Below are positions 15,544 to 24,834 of a stretch of 42,935 nucleotides of DNA, in pieces. The DNA is taken from the NCBI GenBank assembly GCA_024742835.1, contig JANSXS010000028.1:1-42935 (forward strand). The letters run 5' to 3'. Source of the stretch: Paracoccaceae bacterium. Lineage in GTDB: Bacteria > Pseudomonadota > Alphaproteobacteria > Rhodobacterales > Rhodobacteraceae. The notes below the pieces were generated by a model that saw nothing but the letters and a program-made list of their open reading frames with translations, was not told where the DNA came from and did no database searches. Made by a program: the position numbers and the translations under genes. The number at the start of each line of letters is the position of its first letter. The first letter of the stretch is position 1.

Positions 15544-17382
15544 ATGAAGTGGCCGATGGCGATGGATGAACAGAACAAGAATCTTCTTCTGGCAACGGTG
15601 CTCAGCCTGGTGGTCGTCGTCCTCTGGTTCGTTCTGTTTCCGCCACCCGAGCCGGAAGAGGTCCCCGGCACATCCACCGCGCAATCCGACGCGCAACCGC
15701 AGACACAATCGGCACCCACCGGCGACGTTGCCGCCGTGCCGCAAAGCGCTGGCTCAGCCGATACCAATGCCACCCCAGCCACGCCCGATGCGGATGGCAG
15801 CAGCGATGCGCCCCGCGTGGATATCGACACGCCCACGCTGACCGGGTCGATCTCGTTGCGCGGCGGGCGCGTTGACGACCTGATGCTCAAGAAATACCGC
15901 GAAACGCTGGACCCCGGCGCGCCCATCGTCACATTGTTGTCGCCCATCGGTTCGGATCATGCCTATTACGCGCTGTTCGGCTGGGCCCCCGGTGGCGGGC
16001 TGGCCGCCGATCAGGTGCCGGGGGCGAATACGGTCTGGTCGCTGGCCTCGGGCCAAACGCTGACACCCCAGACGCCGGTCGTGCTGAGTTGGGACAATGG
16101 CAGCGGGCTGACCTTCCGCCGGGAAATGGCCGTCGATGAAAAATCCATGTTCACCATCACGCAATCGGTTGAAAACACGGGCAATGACTCGGCGACAATC
16201 GCCCCTTACGGCGTGCTCGCCCGCCATGGCGAGCCGCGCGACCTCAAGAATTTCTTCATCCTGCATGAAGGTGCCATCAGCATCGTCGACGGCCAGTTGA
16301 GCGAGACCGATTACGACGATTTCGAGCCCGCGGGCCAACACGAAAACATCAACGTCTCAGACACCGGCTGGACAGGCTTTACAGATCATTACTGGATGAC
16401 AGCCCTCATTCCAGGCGAGGCGTCCGGCGCGCGGTTTTCCACCTTTCAGGATACGTCACGCAACATCTATCAGACCAATATCAAGCAACAGACCCAGACA
16501 TTGGCACCGGGGCAATCAACTGCCATTTCGACGCGGCTTTTCGCCGGAGCCAAGGAATGGGACTCGATCCGGGAATACCAGAATCAGGACGGCGTCACCA
16601 AGTTCCTCGATTCCATCGACTGGGGCTGGTTCTTTTTCCTGACCAAGCCAATTTTCGCGATGCTGCACTGGTTGAATGTCGTGATTGGCAACATGGGCTG
16701 GGCGATCATCGCGTTGACGCTGATCATCAAGGCGGCTCTGCTTCCGCTTGCCTATAAATCCTATGTCTCGATGGCGAAGATGAAAGAGCTTCAGCCACAG
16801 ATGCAGGAGATCAAGGAAAAGGCCGGCGACGACCGCCAGAAGCTTCAGAAAGAAATGATGGAGCTGTACAAGAAAGAAAAGGTGAACCCGGCCTCGGGGT
16901 GTTTGCCGATCCTGTTGCAGATCCCGATTTTCTTTTCGCTCTACAAGGTTATTTTCGTCACGCTGGAGCTGCGCCATGCGCCGTGGATCGGCTGGATCAA
17001 TGACCTGTCGGCACCCGATCCAAGCTCGCTTTACAACCTGTGGGGTATCATGCCCTGGGCGGCGCCGGAACCGGGCAGCATCCTTGCGCTGATCTTCATC
17101 GGGATCCTGCCGATTTGCCTCGGCGTGTCGATGTGGTTGCAGCAAAAGCTGAACCCGGCCCCCACGGATCCGACGCAGCAGATGATCTTTGCCTGGATGC
17201 CCTGGGTCTTCATGTTCATGCTGGGCAGCTTTGCGTCGGGACTGGTAGTCTACTGGATCGCCAACAACGTTATCACCTTCTCGCAGCAATACCTGATCAT
17301 GCGCAGCCAAGGCTATAACCCGGATGTGTTCGGCAATATCAAGTCAGGCTTCAAGAAGAAGACTGGCGAAGAAAAGAAATGA
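15544..17382 (+). CDS. yidC: Membrane protein insertase YidC
   Basis: This 612-aa YidC/Oxa1 insertase inserts and folds inner-membrane proteins, with or without SecYEG. The first membrane helix (LLLATVLSLVVVVLWFVLF) is followed by a Pro/Thr/Ser/Ala-rich linker. The large periplasmic beta domain follows (about residues 95-350), then the C-terminal Oxa1 core with five helices and the cytoplasmic hairpin KMKELQPQMQEIKEKAGDDR. The core segment PASGCLPILLQIPIFFSLYKV is diagnostic. The start is uncertain: in-frame ATGs at 15544, 15556 and 15562 are close together, and relatives often start near the third. It is followed by engB and argB. It is not preceded by rpmH-rnpA, where yidC commonly lies. 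Confidence 0.96.
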   Translation: MKWPMAMDEQNKNLLLATVLSLVVVVLWFVLFPPPEPEEVPGTSTAQSDAQPQTQSAPTGDVAAVPQSAGSADTNATPATPDADGSSDAPRVDIDTPTLTGSISLRGGRVDDLMLKKYRETLDPGAPIVTLLSPIGSDHAYYALFGWAPGGGLAADQVPGANTVWSLASGQTLTPQTPVVLSWDNGSGLTFRREMAVDEKSMFTITQSVENTGNDSATIAPYGVLARHGEPRDLKNFFILHEGAISIVDGQLSETDYDDFEPAGQHENINVSDTGWTGFTDHYWMTALIPGEASGARFSTFQDTSRNIYQTNIKQQTQTLAPGQSTAISTRLFAGAKEWDSIREYQNQDGVTKFLDSIDWGWFFFLTKPIFAMLHWLNVVIGNMGWAIIALTLIIKAALLPLAYKSYVSMAKMKELQPQMQEIKEKAGDDRQKLQKEMMELYKKEKVNPASGCLPILLQIPIFFSLYKVIFVTLELRHAPWIGWINDLSAPDPSSLYNLWGIMPWAAPEPGSILALIFIGILPICLGVSMWLQQKLNPAPTDPTQQMIFAWMPWVFMFMLGSFASGLVVYWIANNVITFSQQYLIMRSQGYNPDVFGNIKSGFKKKTGEEKK

Positions 17383-17384
17383 TC

Positions 17385-17477
17385 ATGCCCGAAACAAGCC
17401 GACCGGGCCGCACACAGCCCTCGGTCACGCGGCGTGACGGCACTATTGCCCCGCGTCGCAGGGCGGTGGGCACATGA
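17385..17477 (+). CDS. Possible 30-aa ORF between yidC and engB
   Basis: An ATG two bases after the yidC stop opens a 30-codon frame (MPETSRPGRTQ to RRRAVGT), rich in Arg, Thr and Pro. Its TGA overlaps the engB start as ATGA. The exact overlap is what a coupled leader peptide or a tiny gene would show. The region otherwise has no function. Chance overlap is possible in a 90-nt gap. I do not recognise the peptide. Confidence 0.25.
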   Translation: MPETSRPGRTQPSVTRRDGTIAPRRRAVGT

Positions 17478-18127
17478 CCGATCTGCCCTACCCGTTGGCC
17501 CCGGAACCCGCAAAGGCCGAGGCCGAAACGGGCCGCAAACTGTTCGCGGGCGAGGTCGAGTTCGTCAAGGGCGTGGTCGCCATGTCCGGCCTGCCCCCCG
17601 CCGACCGGCTGGAAGTCTGTTTCGCCGGGCGGTCCAACGTGGGGAAATCGTCGCTGATCAATGCGCTCACCGGGCGCAAGGCGTTGGCGCGTGCGTCCAA
17701 CACCCCGGGACGCACACAGGAGATCAACTATTTCACGCTTGGCTCAGAGCGGTACCTCGTTGATCTGCCCGGCTATGGCTATGCCAATGCGCCGCTCGAC
17801 AAGGTGGAACAATGGCAACGCCTCCTCAAACAGTACCTGTCCGGTCGCGCCACGCTGCGCCGCGCTTTCGTGCTGGTCGATCACCGCCACGGCATAAAAC
17901 CGGTGGACCAGGAAATCATGAGCCTGCTGGACAGCGCCGCCGTCACCTTTCAATGCGTCCTGACCAAAGAGGACAAGGTCAAACCGCGCGACCGCGACGC
18001 GGTGTTGACGCAGGTGCGCAAGGCGCTTGGCAAACATGTGGCCGCCTATCCGGAACTGATCGTGACCTCAGCGGAAAAGGGCGACGGTCTGGCGACCCTG
18101 CGCGCCACTATCGCGACGCTCACCTGA
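17474..18127 (+). CDS. engB: Ribosome-biogenesis GTP-binding protein EngB (YihA/YsxC)
   Basis: This 217-aa TRAFAC-class GTPase is needed for assembly of the large ribosomal subunit. The G1 motif is GRSNVGKSSL. The G2 region is NTPGRTQEINYF, G3 is DLPGYGYA, the G4-type motif is LTKEDKVK, and the G5-like VTSAEKGDG follows near the end. The N-terminal 30 residues (YPLAPEPAKAEAETGRKLF) are a short extension seen in alphaproteobacterial members. The start ATG at 17474 overlaps the stop of a possible 30-codon ORF. It lies between yidC and argB, an order I recall from related genomes. Confidence 0.96.
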   Translation: MTDLPYPLAPEPAKAEAETGRKLFAGEVEFVKGVVAMSGLPPADRLEVCFAGRSNVGKSSLINALTGRKALARASNTPGRTQEINYFTLGSERYLVDLPGYGYANAPLDKVEQWQRLLKQYLSGRATLRRAFVLVDHRHGIKPVDQEIMSLLDSAAVTFQCVLTKEDKVKPRDRDAVLTQVRKALGKHVAAYPELIVTSAEKGDGLATLRATIATLT

Positions 18128-18150
18128 CGGAGTCGGCCCGCCATTCGCTT

Positions 18151-18170
18151 CCTTCCCCCCTTGGGGAAGG
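18151..18170. repeat. Stem-loop repeat downstream of engB
   Basis: CCTTCCCC and GGGGAAGG pair perfectly around a CCTT loop, followed by CCAGGATGGGGGTCAGG. From memory, this hairpin plus tail is a scattered intergenic repeat in many proteobacteria. No T-run follows, so termination between engB and argB is not assured. The remainder of 18128-18247 shows nothing else I can name. Confidence 0.5.
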
Positions 18171-18247
18171 CCAGGATGGGGGTCAGGTAACGTCTTGCGC
18201 GTCAGCGCACATGCAGGGATAACCGGCAGGATGCAGGAACAGGACCG

Positions 18248-19111
18248 ATGAAGACCCGACAGATGAATCATGACTGGATTGCCACCGCCCGCACGCTGAG
18301 CGAGGCTTTGCCCTATTTGCAACGCTATGACGGCGCGATTGTCGTGATCAAGCTGGGCGGCCACGCCATGGGCAGCGACGAGGCGATGTCGAACTTCGCC
18401 CGTGACGTGGTCCTGATGCGGCAGGTCGGGGTCAACCCGGTGATCGTGCATGGCGGCGGCCCGATGATCAACCGGCTGCTGGACAAGCTCGATATCAAAT
18501 CGGATTTCGTGGATGGCAAGCGCGTGACGGACGCCGCCACCATGGAGGTCGTAGAAATGGTCCTGTCGGGCCAGGTCAACAAGAAGCTGGTTCATGCCAT
18601 CAACCGTCAGGGCGGCAAGGCCGTGGGCCTGTCGGGCAAGGATGCGGGGCTGATCACCTGCGTGCCCGCCGACCCAAGACTGGGGCTTGTGGGGGATCCC
18701 GACACGGTCGATCCGTCGATCCTGCACACGCTTTTCCGGGATGATGCCATCCCGGTGATCGCCCCGTTGGGCGCGGGGCGCGACGGCGAGACGTTCAATA
18801 TCAATGGCGACACGGCAGCGGGCGCAATTGCCGCCGCCCTGAAGGCCGACAGGCTGCTGTTGCTCACGGATGTGGATGGGGTGCGCGACGCCTCCGGGCA
18901 TGTGGTCACCGAACTGTCGTCGACCCAGATCCGCGACATGACGAAAAGCGGCGTGATCGCCGGCGGCATGATCCCCAAGACGGAAACCGCGCTGGCGGCG
19001 CTTGCAGGGGGCGTGCGCGCCGCGGTTATCATCGACGGGCGCGCACCCAATGCTGTCCTGCTGGAACTCTTTACCGAACACGGGGCCGGATCGCTTATCC
19101 GGGCCGGCTAG
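18248..19111 (+). CDS. argB: Acetylglutamate kinase
   Basis: This 287-aa amino-acid-kinase-fold enzyme phosphorylates N-acetylglutamate, the second and often feedback-controlled step of arginine synthesis. The phosphate-binding lysine is in VIKLGGHAM and the glycine loop in [12 protein letters not shown]. The substrate and ATP segments [18 protein letters not shown] and [11 protein letters not shown] are present, and the C-terminal GGMIPK and [21 protein letters not shown] are typical. The ATG at 18248 gives [10 protein letters not shown]; a second ATG at 18263 is possible. The mobile N-terminal helix that carries arginine inhibition in some ArgB proteins appears to be present. Confidence 0.97.
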   Translation: MKTRQMNHDWIATARTLSEALPYLQRYDGAIVVIKLGGHAMGSDEAMSNFARDVVLMRQVGVNPVIVHGGGPMINRLLDKLDIKSDFVDGKRVTDAATMEVVEMVLSGQVNKKLVHAINRQGGKAVGLSGKDAGLITCVPADPRLGLVGDPDTVDPSILHTLFRDDAIPVIAPLGAGRDGETFNINGDTAAGAIAAALKADRLLLLTDVDGVRDASGHVVTELSSTQIRDMTKSGVIAGGMIPKTETALAALAGGVRAAVIIDGRAPNAVLLELFTEHGAGSLIRAG

Positions 19112-19113
19112 AC

Positions 19114-19749
19114 ATGTCGCGACTGGCCGAGATCGAACGCGAATTGGCCAATCACGGGCTGGCGAATTTCGGTGTCGTCCATGCGGGACTCCCCGACGGG
19201 ACAGGCAGCCTTATTCTGCTTGGCCCGGCAGAGCCCGGCTTTTGGGACATGTTCACCCGCACACCGGAATATCAGGACGGCGCGCCAGACCCGCTTGATC
19301 GCTGGTCGGCACGGGTGATCGGAGGGCTGGCCACGACATTGCGCGCACAGGCGCTTTTCCCGTTTGGCGGCCCTCCCTATCAGCCGTTCATTCAATGGGC
19401 GCTGGATAGCGGGCGGGCCCATGTGTCGCCCGTGGGCTTGCTGGTGCATGACGCGGCTGGACTGATGGTGTCTTATCGCGGGGCGCTTGGCTTTGTCGAT
19501 GTGATCGCCGCGCCTTCGCCGCCTCCCCTCCCCTGTTCGACCTGCACGGACAAGCCATGCCTGGCCGCCTGTCCTGTCGACGCGCTTGGCGCTACGGGCT
19601 ATGATGTCCCTGCCTGCAAGGCCGATCTCGACCGGGTCGGGAATGATTGCATGGCCAGCGGCTGCCGGGTGCGCCGATCCTGTCCGGTCAGCCAATCGCA
19701 TGGCCGCGCAGAGGCGCAATCGGCCTTTCACATGAGGGCGTTTCGATGA
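19114..19749 (+). CDS. 4Fe-4S cluster protein of unknown function
   Basis: This 211-aa protein has a C-terminal ferredoxin-like module with eight cysteines. C141, C144, C149 and C153 form a CxxCxxxxCxxxCP pattern. C168, C179, C184 and C190 could hold a second cluster, the last in GCRVRRSCP. The N-terminal 130 residues have no motif I can name; FPFGGPPYQPFIQWA and LLVHDAAGLMVSYRGALGF suggest a globular domain distantly like epoxyqueuosine reductase. It starts 2 nt after argB and overlaps sixA (ATGA), so it belongs to an argB-sixA transcript. I recall this protein after argB in other Rhodobacteraceae, annotated only as ferredoxin. Confidence 0.8.
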   Translation: MSRLAEIERELANHGLANFGVVHAGLPDGTGSLILLGPAEPGFWDMFTRTPEYQDGAPDPLDRWSARVIGGLATTLRAQALFPFGGPPYQPFIQWALDSGRAHVSPVGLLVHDAAGLMVSYRGALGFVDVIAAPSPPPLPCSTCTDKPCLAACPVDALGATGYDVPACKADLDRVGNDCMASGCRVRRSCPVSQSHGRAEAQSAFHMRAFR

Positions 19750-20237
19750 AAACCTTGATCCTGATGCGGCATGGCAAATCAAGCTGGGGCGACCCCACGC
19801 TGGACGATCACGACCGCTGCCTGAACGAGCGCGGTATCGCGTCGGCCAAGGCGCTTGGCGACTGGCTGCGCGACAAGGGGTATTCTCCCGATATGGCGCT
19901 GGTCTCGACCGCGCTGCGCACGCGCGAGACGTTCGACGAGCTGTCCCTGCCATGCGGGCCGCAATATCACGGCACGCTTTACCTTGCAGAGCCGGATGTG
20001 ATGCTGGCCAGCCTGCGCAAGGCGGTTGGCGACACCGTGCTGATGATCGGCCACAATCCCGGAATCGGCTGGCTTGCACAGGATCTGGTCACACATCCGC
20101 CCGCGCATCCGCGTTTTGACGATTACCCGACCGGCGCGACGCTGGTGGTGCGTTTCGCGGTAAAGGATTGGGCAGAGGTCAGGCCCGGCGGCGGCGAGGT
20201 GCTTGATTTCATCGCACCCCGCGACCTGATGCCATAG
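19746..20237 (+). CDS. SixA-type phosphohistidine phosphatase (histidine phosphatase family)
   Basis: This 163-aa member of the histidine phosphatase family carries the catalytic RHG motif at residues 8-10 (LMRHGKSSWGD). The second catalytic histidine is H103 in MIGHNPGIG. SixA proteins remove phosphate from histidine on phosphotransfer proteins; other members act on small phosphorylated compounds, so the substrate is not fixed by sequence. The short length fits SixA rather than phosphoglycerate mutase. The ATG overlaps the preceding stop (ATGA), which sets the start. Confidence 0.88.
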   Translation: MKTLILMRHGKSSWGDPTLDDHDRCLNERGIASAKALGDWLRDKGYSPDMALVSTALRTRETFDELSLPCGPQYHGTLYLAEPDVMLASLRKAVGDTVLMIGHNPGIGWLAQDLVTHPPAHPRFDDYPTGATLVVRFAVKDWAEVRPGGGEVLDFIAPRDLMP

Positions 20238-20287
20238 GGCGGCCATGCCCTGCTGTCGCGCAAGCGCAATGCGTTAGGTACCACGCA

Positions 20288-21403
20288 ATGCAAGAGCCCC
20301 TGTTCATCGGATCCGAGATTTATCGCGGCTCCAGTTACGGCGCGCGGCACCCGCTGAGCATTCCGCGTGTGCCGACCGTCACGGACCTGAGCCGCGCGCT
20401 TGGCTGGCTCCCGCCAGAACAGTTTCGGACCAGCCCGCGCGCCAAGCCTGCGGCGCTCATGGCTTTTCATACACCTGCATATATATCAGCCCTGCAAGAC
20501 GCCGAAGCGCGCGGTGCCGTGGATACGGAAACCCAGACGCGCTTTCACCTTGGCACCCTGTCCAACCCGGTCTTCCCCCAGATGTTCCGCCGCCCTGCCA
20601 CGGCGGCGGGTGGATCCATTCTGGCGGCGGATTTGTTGGCACAGGGCGGGATCGTCTATAATCCCGGCGGCGGCACGCATCACGGCATGGCCGATCACGC
20701 AGGCGGGTTCTGTTACCTCAACGATCCAGTTCTGGCGATCAAGGCTTTGCTGGCGCAGGGACTAAGCCGCATCGCCTATGTCGATATCGACGCACATCAT
20801 TGCGACGGGGTCGCGGCGGCGTTTCATGGCGACGACCGTGTGCTGATGATTTCGACACACGAGGAAAACCGCTGGCCCTTTACCGGAGAGCTGGAGGATC
20901 GGGCGGGGGCGCGGGCGATCAACTTGCCCCTGCCGCGCGGGACGGGCGATGCGGGTTTCGCGATGGCAGTAGAGGATGTGATCCTGCCCGCCGTGCAGGC
21001 GATGCGGCCAGAGGCGGTGGTGCTTCAATGCGGGGCGGACGCGGTACGCGAAGACCCACTTGCGCGGCTGGATCTGTCGAACAACAGCCATTGGGCGGTC
21101 GTGCGGGCGCTGATGGATCTTGCACCGCGCCTGCTGGTGCTGGGCGGCGGCGGGTACAATCCGTGGAGCGTCGGGCGGCTGTGGACCGGGGTCTGGGCCA
21201 CCCTGAACGGGATAGAGATACCCGACCGTCTGCCGGAACGGGGGCGGGCGGTGCTGGCGGGGCTTGGCTGGACGCGAACACCGCGTTTGCCAGAAGATTA
21301 CTTGATTGCCGCGTTACGCGATGCGCCGCGCCCCGGAGAGATCACCGCGGACCTGCGCCAACGCGTTCGCGTCCTGCACGCACGCGGCAAAGGCTGGGTG
21401 TAA
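20288..21403 (+). CDS. Histone-deacetylase-family (AcuC/HdaH-like) deacetylase
   Basis: This 371-aa zinc-dependent deacetylase has the arginase-deacetylase fold. The catalytic histidine pair is H131-H132 in GGGTHHGMADHAGGFCYLND. Zinc ligands include D168 and H170 in YVDIDAHHCDGV and an aspartate in LQCGADAVREDPL. The glycine-rich GGGGYNP and the terminal helices are typical. Bacterial members include AcuC (acetyl-lysine on acetyl-CoA synthetase) and acetylpolyamine amidohydrolases; the substrate here is unknown. It lies 50 nt after sixA and converges on aapP with a 48-nt gap. Confidence 0.9.
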   Translation: MQEPLFIGSEIYRGSSYGARHPLSIPRVPTVTDLSRALGWLPPEQFRTSPRAKPAALMAFHTPAYISALQDAEARGAVDTETQTRFHLGTLSNPVFPQMFRRPATAAGGSILAADLLAQGGIVYNPGGGTHHGMADHAGGFCYLNDPVLAIKALLAQGLSRIAYVDIDAHHCDGVAAAFHGDDRVLMISTHEENRWPFTGELEDRAGARAINLPLPRGTGDAGFAMAVEDVILPAVQAMRPEAVVLQCGADAVREDPLARLDLSNNSHWAVVRALMDLAPRLLVLGGGGYNPWSVGRLWTGVWATLNGIEIPDRLPERGRAVLAGLGWTRTPRLPEDYLIAALRDAPRPGEITADLRQRVRVLHARGKGWV

Positions 21404-21451
21404 AACAGGTTGCACCCGAGATCGTGAAAAACCACCCGCCCCGGCTATGGA

Positions 21452-22219
21452 TCAATGCCCTAGAATCTGGCTCAGGAACAGCTTGGTGCGTTCGGATTTG
21501 GGGTTGTTGAAGAACTCTTCAGGTTCGTTCTGTTCCACGATCTGTCCCTGATCCATAAAGATCACACGGTTGGCAACCTGACGGGCAAAGCCCATCTCAT
21601 GGGTGACACACAGCATGGTCATGCCCTCTTCTGCAAGGCTGACCATGGTATCCAGCACCTCCTTGATCATCTCGGGGTCAAGCGCCGATGTTGGTTCGTC
21701 AAACAACATGATGCGCGGGCGCATACATAGCGAACGGGCAATGGCAACGCGCTGTTGCTGACCGCCGGACAACTGTCCGGGATACTTGTCCGCCTGTTCG
21801 GGGATCTTGACCTTTTCAAGGAAATGCATCGCCGTCTGTTCCGCCTCTCGCTTGGGCGTCTTGCGCACCCAGATGGGCGCGAGCGTACAGTTTTCCAGAA
21901 TGGTCAAATGCGGGAAAAGGTTGAAGTGCTGGAACACCATCCCAACCTCGGAGCGGACCTTGTCGATATTCTTTATATCGTTGCTCAGGACCGTACCATC
22001 CACCTCGATCTTGCCTTGCTGGTGTTCTTCCAGCGCGTTGATGCAGCGGATCAGAGTCGATTTTCCCGACCCGGAAGGGCCCGCAATCACGATCCGCTCT
22101 CCGCGATAGACCGACAGGTCGATATCGCGCAGCACGTGGAACGAACCATACCATTTGTTCATGTTCTCGATCCGGATCGCGATCTCGTCCGAGACTTGCA
22201 TTTCAGCGGTTTCCGCCAT
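21452..22219 (-). CDS. aapP: General L-amino-acid ABC transporter, ATP-binding protein
   Basis: This 255-aa ABC ATPase belongs to the polar amino-acid importer group. Walker A is GPSGSGKST (residues 47-55), the signature is [15 protein letters not shown], Walker B is [12 protein letters not shown], and the switch histidine is in CVTHEMGFA. The ATG at 22219 gives [10 protein letters not shown]; a longer in-frame start falls in aapM. It is the last gene of aapJ-aapQ-aapM-aapP and begins 13 nt after the aapM stop. If the aapM frameshift is real, this ATPase lacks one of its two permease partners. Confidence 0.95.
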   Translation of the reverse strand: MAETAEMQVSDEIAIRIENMNKWYGSFHVLRDIDLSVYRGERIVIAGPSGSGKSTLIRCINALEEHQQGKIEVDGTVLSNDIKNIDKVRSEVGMVFQHFNLFPHLTILENCTLAPIWVRKTPKREAEQTAMHFLEKVKIPEQADKYPGQLSGGQQQRVAIARSLCMRPRIMLFDEPTSALDPEMIKEVLDTMVSLAEEGMTMLCVTHEMGFARQVANRVIFMDQGQIVEQNEPEEFFNNPKSERTKLFLSQILGH

Positions 22220-22232
22220 GGAGTGACCCCTT

Positions 22233-23539
22233 TTACCTATGGTCCGTATTGAGCTCGCGTTCGAGCCACTGGGAATATTGCGAGATGCCGTAGCACACGA
22301 CAAAGAACAGAAGCGCGGCGAAGCCGAACAGCTCCCAGTAGACGCCGTTCCATTCCGTCGAGGCCAGAATCGGCCCCCGGATCATGCCCACCAGATCGAA
22401 CATCGAGATGACCGAGACGAGCGTGGTGTCTTTGAAAAGACCCACCGCAACATTGACGATTCCGGGAATCGAGATCTTGAGCGCCTGGGGCAGGATGATC
22501 AGCCGCATCGCCTGCGGATAATCAAGACCAAGGCTATCGGCAGCCTCGTATTGCCCTGTGGGCAGCGCAGCCAGCCCGCCCCGGATCACCTCGGCGATAT
22601 AGGCAGAGGCGAAGGCCGTGATCATGATGATGACGCGGATGATGAGGTCGAAATTGGTGCCCGGCGGGAAGAAGTACGCCAGCACCACGTTGGCCACGAA
22701 CAAAAGCGTGATAAGCGGCACGCCCCGGATGAATTCGATAAAGACCACGCAGATCCACTTGATGATCGGCATCGAGGATTGCCGCCCAAGCGCGAGGGCG
22801 ATCCCGATGGGGATCGACAGCGATACACAGACCGTGCCAAGGATCAGGTTCAGCATGAACCCGCCCATGTCACGAGACGCAACCGGCTCTAACAGTGGCT
22901 CATCAGAAACCATGGCCGCCGTCAGAAACCCTCCGATCCACCACACCAGTGCAGCGGCTGCAATCGCCCCGAAAAAGCCCATTGCAAAGGACCGCGCGAC
23001 AAACCGGGCCCAGACCAGACGAGATAGCCCGCGACAACACCCAAAAGCGCCACGACAGGAACAAGAACGGACCCGCCCCAGATAAGCCAGTAGGCAACAA
23101 ACGGGTACAACGCCGTGAAAAGCAAGAACTTGCTGGGGATGTATTTGAAGAACATCACCGGGGCCGCCGCTGCGAAAAGCAGGATGAACGCCGTCAGCGG
23201 GCGCCAGTATTCCTCTCTTGGGTATTTGAAGCCAAACAGAAGCTGGTTCCAGCGTTCGGTCAGGACCGCAAAACACCCGCCCGTCGTGCCATCAAGGGTC
23301 TCGCGGCAATCACGGATCGATTCAGCGTTCCAGATCCCGTTGAAAAGCCACGGAAACGATGCCACCGCGATGTAGTAGATCACGATGATCGACAGGATTG
23401 TCAGCATCGAATTCGGAACATTGGCGAAAAGGTTCTCGCGCATCCACTTTACAATGCCCTTTTCACGCGCCGGGGGCGGTGCCTGCGGCAGCATGGTTTC
23501 GCGCACGAATTCAATGGAGTGCTGGTGCATGTCGCTCAT
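22233..23539 (-). pseudogene. aapM: General L-amino-acid ABC transporter permease AapM, frameshifted
   Basis: Two reading frames together make one permease. The N-terminal frame runs from the ATG at 23539 (MSDMHQHSIEFVRETMLP) through several membrane helices to LLGVVAGYLVW, then goes out of frame and stops near 22922. The C-terminal frame carries ARFVARSFAMGFF, the periplasmic SRDMGG segment, the permease domain with the EAA loop (EAADSLGLDYPQAM) and the end at 22233. The break sits on a tandem 5-bp duplication at 23010-23019 (CCAGA twice on the plus strand). Removing one copy gives a continuous 433-aa frame reading GYLVWARFVARS. The gene starts 1 nt after aapQ. Either the duplication inactivates transport or the sequence has an error there. 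Confidence 0.88.
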
Positions 23540-23540
23540 A

Positions 23541-24755
23541 TCAGCGCTCCTTCAAACGGACGGTGTTGTTATAAACATTCATCACGCCCGAAATCGCCAA
23601 CGAGATCACGAGGTAGAACAGCATCAACAGAAGCACCGCCTCGATCGCGCGGCCAGTCTGGTTGAGCGTGATGCCCCCCAGCGTGCCGGTGATGTCCATG
23701 TACCCCACGGCAATCGCAAGCGAGCTGTTCTTGGTGATGTTCAGATAATTCGAGATAAGTGGCGGGATGATGATGCGCAGCGCCTGTGGCAGCACGACGA
23801 GGTTCATGACCCGGCGCGGACGAAGCCCAAGGGCTGCGGCGGCCTCTGTCTGGCCACGGGACACAGCCTGAATACCGGCGCGGACGTTTTCGGCGATGAA
23901 CGCGCCTGTGTAGATCGCCAGAGCGAACCACAGCGCAATCAGTGAACCAAGAACCTGGATACCACCGTTGAAGTTGAAGCCGCCCAGCTCAGGATATTCC
24001 AGCTCGATGGGACGCCCCAGAATAAAGAACGCAAGAATGGCGGGCACGAACAGGATCACCAGCGAGGGCCAGCCCATCGGCAGCAGCTTGCCGGTGTCGT
24101 AAAGCAGTTTCGTGGCATAGCGCCGATAGGCGAACATCCCGATGATCGACGCGACGAAAACGCCCACCACCATCCAGCCCAAGGGATCCAGCAGCGGCTT
24201 GGGCATATAGACACCGCGATTGGTAAAGGCGAAAGAGCCAAGGATCATAGACGCCTCCGCATCGTCGCCCCTGAAGTCTCGGGGGGCGGGCATCACCGCG
24301 GTCATTATGGTGTAGATGATCAGAATCCAGATCAGGACGGGCACATTGCGGAACGCCTCCACATACCCGGCCATCAGCTTGCGCACGAGCCAGTTGTTCG
24401 ACAGGCGTAGCACACCTGCCACCACACCGATGATCGTGGCCGTGATGCACGCCAGAAACGCGACAAGCAGCGTGTTTAGCACACCCACCAAGGATGCGCG
24501 CCAATGGCTTGAGCGACTGTCATACTCGATAAGGCTTTGATTGATGTCGTAATTGGATGGCTCGCCAAGGAAATCATAGGAAATATTCAGACCCGCATCC
24601 CGCAGGTTCTGTGCGAGGTTCGACCCCAGATAGGCCATTGCGGCGATAAGCAGGATCAGGGCAATAAATTGAAAAGTATAGGACCGATAGCGCGTATCGT
24701 TCAAAAGCATGGACAGCTTAAACGACGCCTTGGGAGGGTCGGTCATTGTTGTCAT
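23541..24755 (-). CDS. aapQ: General L-amino-acid ABC transporter permease AapQ
   Basis: This 404-aa inner-membrane permease belongs to the HisMQ type. The first helix (FQFIALILLIAAMAYLGSNLA) is followed by a periplasmic stretch containing ISYDFLGEPSNYDINQSLIE. Helices of the binding-protein-dependent permease domain follow, split by the extra helices characteristic of AapQ/BztB. The cytoplasmic EAA loop is EAAAALGLRPRRVMNLVVLP, which docks on the ATPase. The ATG at 24755 is used (MTTMTDPP); a second lies at 24746. Upstream is a strong stem-loop that separates it from aapJ. Intact throughout. Confidence 0.94.
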   Translation of the reverse strand: MTTMTDPPKASFKLSMLLNDTRYRSYTFQFIALILLIAAMAYLGSNLAQNLRDAGLNISYDFLGEPSNYDINQSLIEYDSRSSHWRASLVGVLNTLLVAFLACITATIIGVVAGVLRLSNNWLVRKLMAGYVEAFRNVPVLIWILIIYTIMTAVMPAPRDFRGDDAEASMILGSFAFTNRGVYMPKPLLDPLGWMVVGVFVASIIGMFAYRRYATKLLYDTGKLLPMGWPSLVILFVPAILAFFILGRPIELEYPELGGFNFNGGIQVLGSLIALWFALAIYTGAFIAENVRAGIQAVSRGQTEAAAALGLRPRRVMNLVVLPQALRIIIPPLISNYLNITKNSSLAIAVGYMDITGTLGGITLNQTGRAIEAVLLLMLFYLVISLAISGVMNVYNNTVRLKER

Positions 24756-24834
24756 CTGAAATAATCCCCATTGCCGACCCTGTTTTTTGCTGCGCTACGC
24801 CGGCGCGGTGGGACGGTCGTTTTTTTATCAGGCA

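Noticed and set aside
23005..23025. Programmed ribosomal frameshift in aapM
   Set aside because: No slippery heptamer is seen, and a simple 5-bp tandem duplication explains the break.
22233..23276. A separate 347-aa permease beginning at 23276
   Set aside because: Its first ~85 residues are out-of-frame translation of the aapM N-terminal half; true AapM sequence starts in this frame only after the duplication at 23010-23019.
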